Assembly (NCBI RefSeq): GCF_022163125.1
Contig: NZ_CP091881.1
Location: 6,703,501 to 6,767,500, forward strand
Length of the DNA: 64,000 nt
DNA from: Paenibacillus sp. HWE-109
GTDB taxonomy: Bacteria; Bacillota; Bacilli; Paenibacillales; NBRC-103111
Direction: 5' to 3'
The position numbers were made by a program, and so were the translations under genes. Positions 27,045 to 36,398 of this stretch are shown piece after piece. Under the pieces are notes generated by a model that saw only the letters and a program-made list of their open reading frames with translations, was not told where the DNA came from and ran no database searches. Numbering within the stretch: the first letter of the stretch is position 1; each line of letters starts with the position of its first letter.

Positions 27045-27521
27045 TCACAAATTATCGTTCAGAAAATCACCAAGCAGATCAAAACGACGTTCCCAGCTCA
27101 AGCGGCGTTCAATGATATACTTTTCGTGGCTTAACTTCATCGTTTCCAGTAATGAAACAAAGGCATCAATTGAAAGCGGTTCCTGCTTGTTCATTCGCTC
27201 GGCAACACGTTCGAGCTCTGCGAGAAGTTTCTGCTGGGTTTTTAGATTTTTTCGGACCCGTTCAATCTGAATATCCACGATGTCAGAGGGGGTCAAGTTA
27301 TGTTCTTTCCGTATCGACTGAATTTCTTCAAGCGATAAGCCCAAGTCTTTGAGAGATACGATTTGGTGCAGCTGCTTGATATCGGCTTCGTTATACAACC
27401 GATGACCGGAATCGGAATGCCCTGACGGCGTAAATAAACCAATCTGATCGTAAAACCGCAGGGTGCGAACTGTCAGTCCAGTCAATTTGGCCAGCTCCCC
27501 CACCTTCCAATGCTGCTGCAT
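27045..27521 (-). CDS. MerR-family transcriptional regulator
   Basis: 158 aa: N-terminal winged HTH (VGELAKLTGLTVRTLRFYD, HRLYNEADIKQL), a coiled-coil dimer helix, and a variable C-terminal effector region without metal-binding Cys. It is probably autoregulated and activates the AHSA1 and glycosyltransferase genes downstream, because the promoter has the MerR-type 19-bp spacer. Confidence 0.9.
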   Translation of the reverse strand: MQQHWKVGELAKLTGLTVRTLRFYDQIGLFTPSGHSDSGHRLYNEADIKQLHQIVSLKDLGLSLEEIQSIRKEHNLTPSDIVDIQIERVRKNLKTQQKLLAELERVAERMNKQEPLSIDAFVSLLETMKLSHEKYIIERRLSWERRFDLLGDFLNDNL

Positions 27522-27564
27522 AACCCACTCCTTTCTTTGGCGCTAGCTGCTTACCGGTGTTTTT

Positions 27565-27595
27565 AGTATAAAACATGACGTTACGTAAGGTGCAA
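27565..27595 (-). promoter_or_regulatory. MerR-type promoter with 19-bp spacer and dyad
   Basis: TTGCAC (27590-27595), 19-bp spacer, TATACT (27565-27570). The spacer carries the near-perfect palindrome TGACGT-T-ACGTAA (27577-27589). Overlong spacers with a central dyad are the hallmark of MerR-activated promoters. Confidence 0.75.
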
Positions 27596-27602
27596 GAGGT
27601 TG

Positions 27603-28892
27603 TTACTCATTATTATAAGGCTCGTCTTTGACTCCGTAACGCGCAAGCACTTTCTTAACGTCTTCGCTGCCCGACGCTTGGTTCGGCAAGGGCGCGCCGG
27701 CTTGAATTAGAAGCTCCGCAGCCGCTGGATAATCCCCCGCCGCATCTCGAAAGTGAACGGCTCCCCACGTACAGCTGCTCAATGCATTGCCGCCGTACCC
27801 GTGGGTTAGTTGAACAGATGCGCCGTGCGCAAGCAGCAACCGTACCGCTTCGGCGTTTCCTCGCATAGCCGCGTTATGAAGCGCCGTAAAACTCTTGTGA
27901 TCGCGGCGGGCATCCGCAGGGAACCCGGCTTCAAGCATCGTTTGAACAGCTTGAACCTCATTGTTCCATGCGGCATCGGCCATTATGCTTAGATCCTCGG
28001 GCGAGAGTGTCTGTACCAGATTCGAATCCTGCTCAAGCACAGTTTGCACAGCCGCCGTATCGGCCTGCAGGCAGGCAAGCAGCAAACGCTCATTTGAAGG
28101 GCTATGCTTCGCGATCAGATCAACAATCTCGGGATCATTGCGACGCGCCGCAAGATAGAACGGTCGCGTATTAGAGCCTATTTTGTACGTATAGATATGC
28201 CCTCCGCTCGAATCGCCAGACGTGAAGCTGCCGCGCCCGACTTGAGCTTGAAGGCACTCGGGAGCGGAACGAATGAAAGAACGCACCCGTTCCACATCTC
28301 CGATATGGATCGCCATGAAAATATCCGCTGCCGCGCCACGCTCAATGAGAAATTTGCATTTAGCCGTGTTATCGATCGCCCACTGAGCCGGCGTGCTTCC
28401 ATGATCTATATCACGCATGTCGATATCTGCGCCATGAGCGAGCAGGAAATCTATAATTTCATATTCCGTGGCATAATGAAGCGGAACCTGCCCATCGGGT
28501 CCACGCTGATTGACGACGGCGGGATTCATCTCGACCATGTCTTTCACTGTATCCAACATGCCCAGCGCTGCAGCCGCGTGTATATCGACGGGAGCTCCTC
28601 GTTCAATCAAATATCGGGAAAGGTCATGGTGATCATGATGTAAAACCCCGAATCCTCCGGCCCACCAACTGCTTTTTGCCTGCAAATCAGCGCCTTGCTC
28701 CAGTAATATGTCCACAGCCTCGCGGTTCCCCTTTGCCGCTACAGCGACGATCGCAGGCGTATCGAAGGCGAACCACGGCTCATTAATTTGCTTGGCAAGA
28801 AAGGGATGCTCGTTCAGGCATCGGCTCATAGCGACCGTATCATTACTCACGATCGCCTGTTTGAACTGTTCAACAACCTTCTGCTCGTTCAT
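27603..28892 (-). CDS. Ankyrin-repeat protein
   Basis: 429 aa of ankyrin repeats with helix-loop signatures such as AVDILLEQGADLQAK, IIDFLLAHGADIDMRD, ALHNAAMRGNAEAVRLLLAH and AAELLIQAGAPL. No signal peptide or enzymatic domain is seen, so a cytoplasmic protein-binding role is inferred. GGAGG precedes the ATG. The last repeats end about 10 bp before the MerR promoter. Confidence 0.88.
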   Translation of the reverse strand: MNEQKVVEQFKQAIVSNDTVAMSRCLNEHPFLAKQINEPWFAFDTPAIVAVAAKGNREAVDILLEQGADLQAKSSWWAGGFGVLHHDHHDLSRYLIERGAPVDIHAAAALGMLDTVKDMVEMNPAVVNQRGPDGQVPLHYATEYEIIDFLLAHGADIDMRDIDHGSTPAQWAIDNTAKCKFLIERGAAADIFMAIHIGDVERVRSFIRSAPECLQAQVGRGSFTSGDSSGGHIYTYKIGSNTRPFYLAARRNDPEIVDLIAKHSPSNERLLLACLQADTAAVQTVLEQDSNLVQTLSPEDLSIMADAAWNNEVQAVQTMLEAGFPADARRDHKSFTALHNAAMRGNAEAVRLLLAHGASVQLTHGYGGNALSSCTWGAVHFRDAAGDYPAAAELLIQAGAPLPNQASGSEDVKKVLARYGVKDEPYNNE

Positions 28893-28934
28893 GCTTTTAG
28901 CCTCCAGGCAACCATCTTTTTTGTTTCTCCATCA

Positions 28935-30023
28935 CTATTTATCAATCAAAATAAAACCATTCATTACACATAAATCTTTATCACTCTTCAGGTGGTTGTA
29001 TACGGCTTCTTGCAGGCTGCTTTTTCTAGGCAGTTTCTCTAAATCTGGATTCGTGGTTCTGAATACAAAGAACAAAAAAGACGAGTTTCTCACAACACCG
29101 CTTACGAGCTTAAACATGGAGCTGAATTTATTTATATTGCTGTCAGCACCTAAGATTTCCTTGAAATGCGGCGTAAGAAGCCATGAGTCGCAAACGAAAG
29201 CCTTATAGTTATATTCTTTGAAATACGTTTTATAGAACGCCAAGGCTTGCTCAAGGGATTCCCTGCATTTATCCGAGTCTAACGGTTCATACCCAGGTAT
29301 ATGCACATCCAATACATAATCATTTTCACCCAAAACGAGATCGTACTCGTCCAAGGCAAGGGTCACATTTTTCTTCATCATAATCCCATTCTCAAGCATG
29401 CAATTCGACATAATAGCCTTATCCGTTTCTCGCAATACAGCCGAAAAGTTGCTTCTATTCTGATCTGTGTCAGGGAGAGTGGTAGTAAACCCTTCCTCAT
29501 CGAACTCCACCTGATCATGCGGAATTATGACCATTTCACTAGTCTCTTTATTCCTATACACTCTTGCCTTCAAATAATTTTTCTTATAAATAAATTGCAA
29601 TCGTCCCACTCTGAAAATTTCATTTTTAAAATGGAGCTTCAACCAACGAAGTTCTTCAAATCCATCTTTCTGATGTCTATCTTTGTATCCTCGAATCCAT
29701 AAATTCACGTCGCTTAAGGTGTGCAGCAGGATCTCCTTGGGCAACTTGTGTTTCTCATAAAATGCTAGAATGTCATCGAATTTCTCCAACAGCACAAGGA
29801 GTGGGAAAAAGTTCGCACTTTGCAAATGACTAGCTACATTTTCTTTCAGATCCTCGGATAAATCATATTGGTTCTCTACAAAAATTTGATTGCGTGCGAT
29901 TTCCAATTGCTCTCTCAAAAAATCTGAGGACTGAATCTCATCGAAGCATTGTAGAATCAAGTCCAAGTTGTACTCATCAATTTGCAAATATTCATTGATT
30001 TTATTGATATACGATCGATCCAT
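28935..30023 (-). CDS. Acyltransferase domain protein with GNAT-like C-terminal domain
   Basis: 362 aa. The C-terminal half carries DVHIPGYEPLDSDKCRES and VCDSWLLTPHFKEILGADSN, the pattern of the GNAT_C-type domain found after an N-acyltransferase N-terminal domain. Substrate unknown. TTAGGAGG precedes the ATG. It is followed on the same strand by the ankyrin gene after 42 bp, which may form a unit. Confidence 0.6.
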   Translation of the reverse strand: MDRSYINKINEYLQIDEYNLDLILQCFDEIQSSDFLREQLEIARNQIFVENQYDLSEDLKENVASHLQSANFFPLLVLLEKFDDILAFYEKHKLPKEILLHTLSDVNLWIRGYKDRHQKDGFEELRWLKLHFKNEIFRVGRLQFIYKKNYLKARVYRNKETSEMVIIPHDQVEFDEEGFTTTLPDTDQNRSNFSAVLRETDKAIMSNCMLENGIMMKKNVTLALDEYDLVLGENDYVLDVHIPGYEPLDSDKCRESLEQALAFYKTYFKEYNYKAFVCDSWLLTPHFKEILGADSNINKFSSMFKLVSGVVRNSSFLFFVFRTTNPDLEKLPRKSSLQEAVYNHLKSDKDLCVMNGFILIDK

Positions 30024-30077
30024 CGGTAATTCCTCCTAATTATTATGCTCATCGTGAACGCTGCGCTAACCTGTCCG

Positions 30078-31433
30078 TTAGATTCTGCAAGCGGATTCGG
30101 CAAGAATGGCACCAATCCGTTCTATTCCTCTCGCAATATCATCCTCGTTTACGTTGGTTGCGTTTAGCTTAACTATATTATTCCTCTCGAAATTCTTCAA
30201 ATAATTCCGGTCCAAAGACTCCAGTAGGATCGATTCTTTCTTTAATTTTGCAATAAGCTGCGTAGCGGAAATCGCTTTATCCAGCAAAATATGCGTGTGT
30301 ATGAACGGAATTTTCGAGCGCTCATACATGAAGGCGCCGCCGCTGCGGGCAGCTTCCTTCGTAAGCGCAGCATCAAGCAGCTTCGCCCTAGCCGCATATC
30401 TGCTGCGGATTTTGGCAAGATGGCGGTCGAACATGCCACTGCGCAAATAGATTTCAAGTGCAGCCTGTGACAGCATGGAGCTGTCGATATCGTCTTGCTT
30501 CTTGTACAGCCGAAACGTTTCAGTGAGTAGAACTGGGATGACCGCAATGCCGATACGCAGGCCGGGGAAAATAATTTTGGAATAGCTTTTCAAATAAATG
30601 ACATGCGATGAATCGTCATACGCAAATAACGGATCAGCCTTGCTGTCCTGCTCGAAATCGGCAAGATAATCATCCTCAACGATATATACATCGTATTTGG
30701 CGGCAAGCCTAGCAAGCCGCTTCTTTTCTTGGCTCGTATAGGAGCAGCCCAGCGGATTGTGGAAACGCGGCATCGTATAAAAAAACTTGATATCCTCTGT
30801 ACGAAAGATGTTCTCCAGCCTGTCAAAATCAATGCCCGCAAAGCTGCGCTCGATGCCGATGACCGGCACGCGGCGCGTCTCCAAATATTCAATTAACAGA
30901 TGATAGCCAGGCTGTTCGATCAGCACCGTCATCTTGCCGTTTGGGAAGGGCATAGCTGCAAGCAGCGACAACGCCTGCTGAACCCCAGATACAACAAATA
31001 TATTCCGTTCCTCTGTAAACACCTGATATCCCATTAATTGCTTGCGAACGATATCGATCAGGGAGGCCATTCCTTTGGCAGTGCCGTAAACAAATAAATC
31101 CTTCTGGTACGTGTCGATGGCTTTGTTAATGCAATGCTGAAAATCCAGATAAGGAAACACATTTGGATCAGGAGCGGCCTCCGAAAAGTTCAAAATCGGT
31201 GATGCTTGGCCTCGGGAGGCATTTGTCCCTTTGACAACGTAATAGCCGCTCTTGGGCATCGCATAAATGAGATGGCGCTTCTCCAGCTCATCCAATGCTT
31301 TAATGATCGTACTCTTGCTGCAGCCGTACTGCTCCGACAGCGTACGGATCGATGGAAGCTTTTGTCCGTCCCTATACGGCTCTTTCAGAATCAGTTCCTC
31401 CAGCTCATTCATGAGCTTTAAATACATGTACAT
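30078..31433 (-). CDS. MocR/PdxR-type regulator (GntR HTH fused to aminotransferase domain)
   Basis: 451 aa: GntR winged helix (KLPSIRTLSEQYGCSKSTII) joined to a PLP-dependent class I aminotransferase-like domain (FYTMPRFHNPLGCSYTSQEK, the PLP Lys in VIYLKSYSKIIFPGLRIG). Such proteins regulate adjacent genes in response to PLP or amino acids. The ATG at 31433 follows AAGGAG by 8 bases; a longer frame to 31499 runs across the operator. Divergent from an EamA exporter, the probable target. Confidence 0.9.
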   Translation of the reverse strand: MYMYLKLMNELEELILKEPYRDGQKLPSIRTLSEQYGCSKSTIIKALDELEKRHLIYAMPKSGYYVVKGTNASRGQASPILNFSEAAPDPNVFPYLDFQHCINKAIDTYQKDLFVYGTAKGMASLIDIVRKQLMGYQVFTEERNIFVVSGVQQALSLLAAMPFPNGKMTVLIEQPGYHLLIEYLETRRVPVIGIERSFAGIDFDRLENIFRTEDIKFFYTMPRFHNPLGCSYTSQEKKRLARLAAKYDVYIVEDDYLADFEQDSKADPLFAYDDSSHVIYLKSYSKIIFPGLRIGIAVIPVLLTETFRLYKKQDDIDSSMLSQAALEIYLRSGMFDRHLAKIRSRYAARAKLLDAALTKEAARSGGAFMYERSKIPFIHTHILLDKAISATQLIAKLKKESILLESLDRNYLKNFERNNIVKLNATNVNEDDIARGIERIGAILAESACRI

Positions 31434-31454
31434 CGGGCAAACTCCTTGCTTATA

Positions 31455-31471
31455 ATCTGTAACGGTACAGA
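31455..31471. promoter_or_regulatory. Probable MocR operator
   Basis: Inverted repeat CTGTA-ACGG-TACAG at 31457-31470 lies between the divergent regulator and exporter genes, next to a TTATAA-like -10 element for the regulator. CTGTA/TACAG-type half-sites occur in MocR-family operators. Confidence 0.5.
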
Positions 31472-31549
31472 TAGCCATTTTCTCTATTGTAGCATGCATG
31501 GCAGAGAGTTACGATATACCTAACAAGAACAGTTACTAGGAGGAACGTT

Positions 31550-32527
31550 ATGACAACAGCACAGATCGACTCCAAAACAAAGCGATTCGCCTACTCAGCC
31601 ATCATTATTTACTCCACCATTGTAGGGCTCTCTTTTCTTTTTGGAAAATTAGCTTTGACGGTTGCAACGCCGCTTGATAGCCTCGCTCACCGCTTTACCG
31701 TCTCCCTTATCGCTGCGACCATTCCTGTACTATTGGGATGGATTAAGCTTCAGATTAAAATTCGGGATGTACTGGCAATTCTCCCGCTTGCCGTCTTATA
31801 TCCGTCGATGTTCTTTGCTTTCCAAGCATTTGGCTTGCAATTCACGACCTCCGCGGAGGCAGGCATTATCCACGCGACAGTGCCGATCTTCACGATGCTT
31901 GCGGCAGCTTATTTCCTGAAGGAACGTACGACGAGGTTGCAGCAGCTTGCGACGCTTCTTTCCGTCGCAGGCGTCGTATTCATCTTTATCATGAAAGGTA
32001 CGACGATTGATCTAACGAATATGAAAGGCACGCTGCTCATTCTCTTGTCAGCCCTCTCATCAGCCGGATATAGCGTGCTTGCAAGGAAGCTTGCATTGCG
32101 CATCAAGGTGATTGCCATGACCTATGTGATGACGGTGATTGGCTTCCTTGTCTTCAACCTAATGGCGGTAGGCCAGCACTTGGCAGAAGGCACGCTATCC
32201 CGCTATTTCGAGCCGTTTGCAAGCCCGGTGTTCCTGGTGGCAATCCTCTATTTGGGCGTACTCTCCTCGCTCATTTCCAGCTTGCTCAGCAATTACGCTT
32301 TATCCAAGTTAGAGGCATCGAAGGTGAGCGTGTTCAATCATCTTGCCACATTAGTTTCAATTATCGGGGGCTCCGTTTTCTTGAATGAGCACCTAGCGTA
32401 CTACCACATAATTGGCGCTGCTGTCATTATCGCGGGAGTGCTCGGCGCGAATGCGGGGACATGGAGAAGGAGGAAAGCCGCGCTTTCACCTCCATTATCT
32501 GATCAAATGATAAATAAGAATGGATAA
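31550..32527 (+). CDS. EamA/DMT-family exporter
   Basis: 325 aa with ten predicted helices in two EamA repeats (ends of repeats: FLKERTTRLQQLATLLSVAG and FLNEHLAYYHIIGAAVIIAG). Family members export amino acids or other metabolites. ACTAGGAGG precedes the ATG. The divergent MocR gene suggests control by amino acid or vitamin B6 status. Confidence 0.88.
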   Translation: MTTAQIDSKTKRFAYSAIIIYSTIVGLSFLFGKLALTVATPLDSLAHRFTVSLIAATIPVLLGWIKLQIKIRDVLAILPLAVLYPSMFFAFQAFGLQFTTSAEAGIIHATVPIFTMLAAAYFLKERTTRLQQLATLLSVAGVVFIFIMKGTTIDLTNMKGTLLILLSALSSAGYSVLARKLALRIKVIAMTYVMTVIGFLVFNLMAVGQHLAEGTLSRYFEPFASPVFLVAILYLGVLSSLISSLLSNYALSKLEASKVSVFNHLATLVSIIGGSVFLNEHLAYYHIIGAAVIIAGVLGANAGTWRRRKAALSPPLSDQMINKNG

Positions 32528-32535
32528 ACCTGACC

Positions 32536-32625
32536 ATTAAAAAGAGACCCACAGCAACGTGCTGAGGGTCTGAGTTTATATATTTAAAAGGGGGGCAAGT
32601 TTTATTATAGGCTTTATTCATTAAT
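32536..32625 (-). repeat. 3' end and terminator module, copy 1 (second copy at 43366-43458)
   Basis: On the minus strand the module holds the last codons of the stalk-domain gene, a CCCCCCTTTTAAATATATA-like tract, then AGACCC/GGGTCT hairpin and CTTTTT. A diverged copy (about 80% by eye) lies at 43366-43458 without an intact gene before it. The hairpin 32545-32571 is the terminator of the gene at 32614. Confidence 0.75.
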
Positions 32626-33390
32626 GCCAAATTGAGATACTAGTCCGTTCTGGAAGTAATAACAATCTATACCCATTAATTTTCCATCTGTGTCCCATGT
32701 AACAAATATCTGCCCTTTAATGACTTGAGATTTCAAATTATCTATATCGATTAAGCCATTCTTATAAATGTCGTAGTCAGATTTATATCCATCTTTAGCT
32801 TCAATATCAAACCGCCATATTTTCCATTCGCCGTTCATTGCATCTGTGACTTCTGTATACTGATCACCAAACATAACCTTAATCTGCTCTTTGGTTAGTT
32901 GAAATGCCAAGGGATTTCTTACATCATTACCGCCTATTTCATTTTCAGCAGGTTTTTTCTCAGGTTCGGCAGATGGGGTTGTAGCGTTTTGCGATTGTGC
33001 TTTCATACCTTTAAGTATTTCTAATTGTTTTGAATAAAGTTCAATAAGTGCATCGAGGTTTTGAGGTTTAGCATCTGTACCAGTTGTCGGTTGCAATATA
33101 GCTACCTTTTTAGAATTATCCCAATCCGTATTCAGGTTTAGGATGTTGGCAATTTCACGTATTGGTACGTATTGAGTTCCTTGATAATTAATACTTTGAG
33201 GAAGACCTACCTTATCGCTCGTACCATAGTAATTATCGCCATGCAGTGTGTCTCTATTATCATCGGCAACGTGATAAGCAAATGGAACAACATTGGCTTC
33301 TATTTTGTATTCGGAGAACTGTGCGGCATAAACAGCAGTAGTAGTTATTAAAGCAACACCGCATGTCAATCCAACAACCAACTTCTTCAT
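32614..33390 (-). CDS. Exported copper-amine-oxidase-like stalk-domain protein
   Basis: 258 aa. The ATG at 33390 opens a good signal peptide (MKKLVVGLTCGVALITTTAV, cleavage near YAAQ) and is preceded by GGGAG. Residues about 30-95 form a stalk domain (IEANVVPF, GLPQSINYQGTQYVPIREIA, WDNSKKVAIL) found in many surface proteins of Paenibacillus. A polar linker rich in Ala/Pro/Glu leads to a C-terminal domain of unknown fold ending GLVSQFGINE. The function is unknown. Confidence 0.8.
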   Translation of the reverse strand: MKKLVVGLTCGVALITTTAVYAAQFSEYKIEANVVPFAYHVADDNRDTLHGDNYYGTSDKVGLPQSINYQGTQYVPIREIANILNLNTDWDNSKKVAILQPTTGTDAKPQNLDALIELYSKQLEILKGMKAQSQNATTPSAEPEKKPAENEIGGNDVRNPLAFQLTKEQIKVMFGDQYTEVTDAMNGEWKIWRFDIEAKDGYKSDYDIYKNGLIDIDNLKSQVIKGQIFVTWDTDGKLMGIDCYYFQNGLVSQFGINE

Positions 33391-33479
33391 CGTTACCAAC
33401 TCCCATTGTCTTTTATTTATAGACTCTTTTTGAAAGTATAAAGTTCCGCAATATGGTAAATTATTGCTTTTATTATCAG

Positions 33480-33665
33480 CCCGCTGTTTTTTTCCCCCTT
33501 TATGCCCCCTAGAGAGAATATTGAGCTCAGGAATCAGAGTAGTTCCTTGAATAACTGACATAATAAACGCGGCGGTTCCTTGCGTTGTTGCTTGTAAGAT
33601 CCCTGTAAACAACGTGGTTATTCCTGTAATGAATAAGAATAAGAGCGGGACATTCGCCTTAAGTG
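33480..33665 (-). other. Possible remnant of a membrane protein between permease and stalk gene
   Basis: The minus frame reads SLKANVPLLFLFITGITTLF followed by TGILQATTQGTAAFIM, one or two hydrophobic helices, and is continuous with the upstream untranslated part of the stalk gene. No ribosome site and no known family; a decayed reading frame or chance. Confidence 0.25.
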
Positions 33666-33676
33666 ATCGGATGCGC

Positions 33677-34669
33677 CTATAATACCCTCCTGCGCACTAA
33701 ATACAAAAAAAACGGCGCTCCAAGCACCCCCATTACAATCCCTACCGGCAACTCCATCGGTGCAAATATGATTCGAGCCACAGTGTCCGATATTGTAAGT
33801 ACACCCACACTTAATAATACACATGCTGGAAGCAACCAACGGTAATCGCTGCCGATAAGCAAGCGAGCAGAATGAGGCACTATCATGCCTACAAAACCGA
33901 GCAATCCTACTACACTGACTGTGCTGGCTGCAAGTAGTGTAGCGATTACTGTAAAGTATAAGCGGTGTGATTCTACACGTAGACCTAATCCCTTCGCTTG
34001 CTCTTCCCCAAGCGCCATAATATTCAATCGTTGGCTCCCGATTACTGCAAGTAAGGTTCCAATTAGCGTATATGGAAGAAGGATATAAACATGCGGCCAG
34101 CTTCTTGCTGAAAGCCCTCCAACCATAAAAATCAGCGCTCCCCCTACTCGATCACTATATAAAGTAAGTAAAGCTGAAATTCCTGAGTTCAACAGAGCAG
34201 ACACAGCTACACCTGCAAGAATGACCCTGAGTGGATTTACTCCGCCGCGCCAAGCCATAAGATAAATAAGTAAAGCAGCCCCAATGGCACCAACAAATGC
34301 AACGGGTGTAAGTAAGTACGCATAGGCAGGAAATAAGATAAGAATACCAATTCCAAATAGACCCGCTCCTGAGGAAACACCAATGATATGTGGATCAGCC
34401 ATGGAATTACGCATGACCCCCTGAAGAAGTGCTCCTGATAGCGAAAGACTAATACCGACTAATGCGGCAACGATTGTTCTCGGCAGCCTGATATTCCAAA
34501 TGATATCGTGATAAGTGCTCTGTCCACCGAACAGCGAATGTAATACATCTGATATAGTAATATTTACTGCCCCACATATTAGACTTAAACCTATTCCCAA
34601 CAAAGCGAAGAATGCAAGAATGACAAGCACACTTGCACGCCAATTCACACTTTTTTGACCATGTCTCAT
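33677..34669 (-). CDS. FecCD-family permease for iron-siderophore or haem uptake
   Basis: 330 aa, about nine helices: IRLPRTIVAALVGISLSLSG with ALLQGVMRNSMADPHIIGVS, RVILAGVAVSAL, and VSVVGLLGFVGMIVPHSAR are hallmarks of the BtuC/FecCD fold. It imports a metal chelate delivered by the binding protein encoded immediately upstream. The start overlaps that gene's stop (ATGA). No ATPase gene (FecE/FhuC) is seen on either side, so the permease must use one encoded elsewhere or the cluster is incomplete. Confidence 0.9.
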   Translation of the reverse strand: MRHGQKSVNWRASVLVILAFFALLGIGLSLICGAVNITISDVLHSLFGGQSTYHDIIWNIRLPRTIVAALVGISLSLSGALLQGVMRNSMADPHIIGVSSGAGLFGIGILILFPAYAYLLTPVAFVGAIGAALLIYLMAWRGGVNPLRVILAGVAVSALLNSGISALLTLYSDRVGGALIFMVGGLSARSWPHVYILLPYTLIGTLLAVIGSQRLNIMALGEEQAKGLGLRVESHRLYFTVIATLLAASTVSVVGLLGFVGMIVPHSARLLIGSDYRWLLPACVLLSVGVLTISDTVARIIFAPMELPVGIVMGVLGAPFFLYLVRRRVL

Positions 34670-35631
34670 TTGGCTATACTTCCATAAATATCTGGATAAA
34701 CTAGTTTGGCTAAATAGGATAAGGACTGATCGAAGTTAAATCCAGGATTAGTCACAAATAGCGATGATGGGAGAAAATAGATTTTATTTTCTTTAACCGC
34801 TCTCAAAGTTTTCCAGGCAGGATTACTCTCTATGTCTGATTTGAGTTTCTCTTTACCGTAGTCTTCTGTGCCGTGCACAATGAAGAATAGAAAGTCCGGA
34901 TCCAATTCAACAAGCTTTTCCAGGCTATAAGGTGCAGAACTTGGCATCATACCTGATGGGAGGGATTCAGCAACATTTTTCAGCTTCAAGCGATTAGCAA
35001 CGTCCAGTGAAATCGTCGAATTCTTCTGTACACTAATCCCCATCGGCATGATGGTGATCATCGCAAACCTAGGGCTTTGTTGTGGGAGTTTGCTTAAAAC
35101 CGTTTGCATTTTTTTCTCCGTTTGATCAAGCGCAGCCTTAGTCTCATCTTCTCTCCCCGCTATTTTTCCAAATAGCTCCGCAGTAGCTTTTATATCCTCA
35201 TAGCTCTTGATATCAATGAAGGCCAGGGGCACTTCAGAAGAAGCTAATGAATCTTTCAAGGAAGTATGGAACATAGATTGGCCTATAACCAGATCAGGTT
35301 TTAGGCTCATCAATTTCTCCAAGCTAACTTGGTTAACTGCACCGACCTGTGTGACATCTTTGGCCATTTCAGGAACAGGAATGCCAGGAGCAGTCGCCAA
35401 TCCAACAGCGCTTCCTCCCACCTGATAGAACAACTCCTGAACTTCTGTGTTTAACAAAATAACGCGCTGCGGTTTGTCCTTTAAAGTTACTTCTTGTTTC
35501 GTACTGTCTTTGAAAGTAATGAAATCTCGATTCGGTGGAGCCATACTATTAGTAGGCTTTGAAGAAGAACACCCTATAACTACTGTTGATAACATGAATG
35601 TACTTGCAATGATTAACCCTAAACGCTTCAA
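34666..35631 (-). CDS. Iron/haem-type ABC transporter substrate-binding lipoprotein
   Basis: 321 aa lipoprotein: signal with lipobox VVIGCSSS, then two lobes typical of FepB/BtuF proteins (KPQRVILLNTEVQELFYQVG, LEKLMSLKPDLVIGQS, ELDPDFLFFIVHG). Ligand unknown; haem or siderophore is likely. The start is TTG with AAAGGAG 9 bases upstream. The permease follows with a 4-base overlap. Confidence 0.88.
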   Translation of the reverse strand: MKRLGLIIASTFMLSTVVIGCSSSKPTNSMAPPNRDFITFKDSTKQEVTLKDKPQRVILLNTEVQELFYQVGGSAVGLATAPGIPVPEMAKDVTQVGAVNQVSLEKLMSLKPDLVIGQSMFHTSLKDSLASSEVPLAFIDIKSYEDIKATAELFGKIAGREDETKAALDQTEKKMQTVLSKLPQQSPRFAMITIMPMGISVQKNSTISLDVANRLKLKNVAESLPSGMMPSSAPYSLEKLVELDPDFLFFIVHGTEDYGKEKLKSDIESNPAWKTLRAVKENKIYFLPSSLFVTNPGFNFDQSLSYLAKLVYPDIYGSIAK

Positions 35632-35668
35632 TAATATACACTCCTTTAAGCTTCAGATGCCGTTAATC

Positions 35669-35713
35669 AACAAGAGCTCTGCAAGTATGTCTTCCTTGCA
35701 AAGCTCTTGTTTT
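35669..35713 (-). terminator. Long hairpin between response regulator and binding-protein genes
   Basis: Near-perfect stem AACAAGAGCT/AGCTCTTGTT extended by GCAAG/CTTGC, 5 bp after the regulator stop. The T tract is weak on the minus strand, so it may reduce rather than stop transcription into the uptake genes. Confidence 0.5.
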
Positions 35714-35717
35714 GAAT

Positions 35718-36377
35718 TTATTGATCGATCATTCTGCGCAGCCATCCCTGCTCAAATACATATCGGGTAAGCTGCACCCGGTTGTCCATTTGCAATTTCT
35801 GCATAATATTCTTCAGATGATTTTTCACCGTATATTCGGAGATACCCAATCCCTCCGAAATTACTCGGTTAGATTTGCCACTTGCGACCCATTCCAGTAT
35901 TTCTCGTTCACGTCCGGTAATAAGCGCGTTGGGTGCCTCCTGTTTTTCCTTCGGTGTGAATTCTTGTAATAATCGTAAAGCGAGCTCTCTGGACATAGGG
36001 GCTTCGTCTACTGCAATTGCTTTTAAATATTCATGCCAGGAATTCGGACTCAAATTTTTAAGCAGATAGCCTTGTGCCCCTTTCTTCAGAGCTTCAAACA
36101 AATGGGTGATATCATCGGATACGGTGACCATGACAATCTTCACATAGGGGAATTTTTCCTTAATTTGCTTCGTTGCTTCTAAACCATCCATTTGCGGCAT
36201 GTTAATGTCCATCAGAATGATATCGGGCATCCATTGTTCCGTAAGCCTAATCGCCTCTGCACCATTTCTACCCTCGGCAACGATTTCAAATGAAGTATCC
36301 ATTCTTATAATACTTTGGATCCCTTCCCTAGCATGAGGATGATCGTCTACAATTAAAACCCGAAAAGGCTGAGACAT
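35718..36377 (-). CDS. Orphan NarL/LuxR-family response regulator
   Basis: About 219 aa: receiver with DIILMDINMPQMDGLEATKQ (phospho-Asp) and Lys in KGAQGYLLKNLSPNS; LuxR-type HTH (ITGREREILEWVASGKSN, ISEYTVKNHLKNIMQKL). No histidine kinase is adjacent. It follows a membrane protein and a PepSY-TM protein by 21 bp and precedes the uptake genes, so it may regulate them. The ATG at 36377 lies 7 bases after GGAGGA. Confidence 0.88.
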   Translation of the reverse strand: MSQPFRVLIVDDHPHAREGIQSIIRMDTSFEIVAEGRNGAEAIRLTEQWMPDIILMDINMPQMDGLEATKQIKEKFPYVKIVMVTVSDDITHLFEALKKGAQGYLLKNLSPNSWHEYLKAIAVDEAPMSRELALRLLQEFTPKEKQEAPNALITGREREILEWVASGKSNRVISEGLGISEYTVKNHLKNIMQKLQMDNRVQLTRYVFEQGWLRRMIDQ

Positions 36378-36398
36378 GAGCATTCCTCCTTCCTTTGT

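Noticed and set aside
28104..28643. 179-codon plus-strand frame
   Set aside because: Antisense to the ankyrin-repeat gene; shadow of its GC-rich codons.
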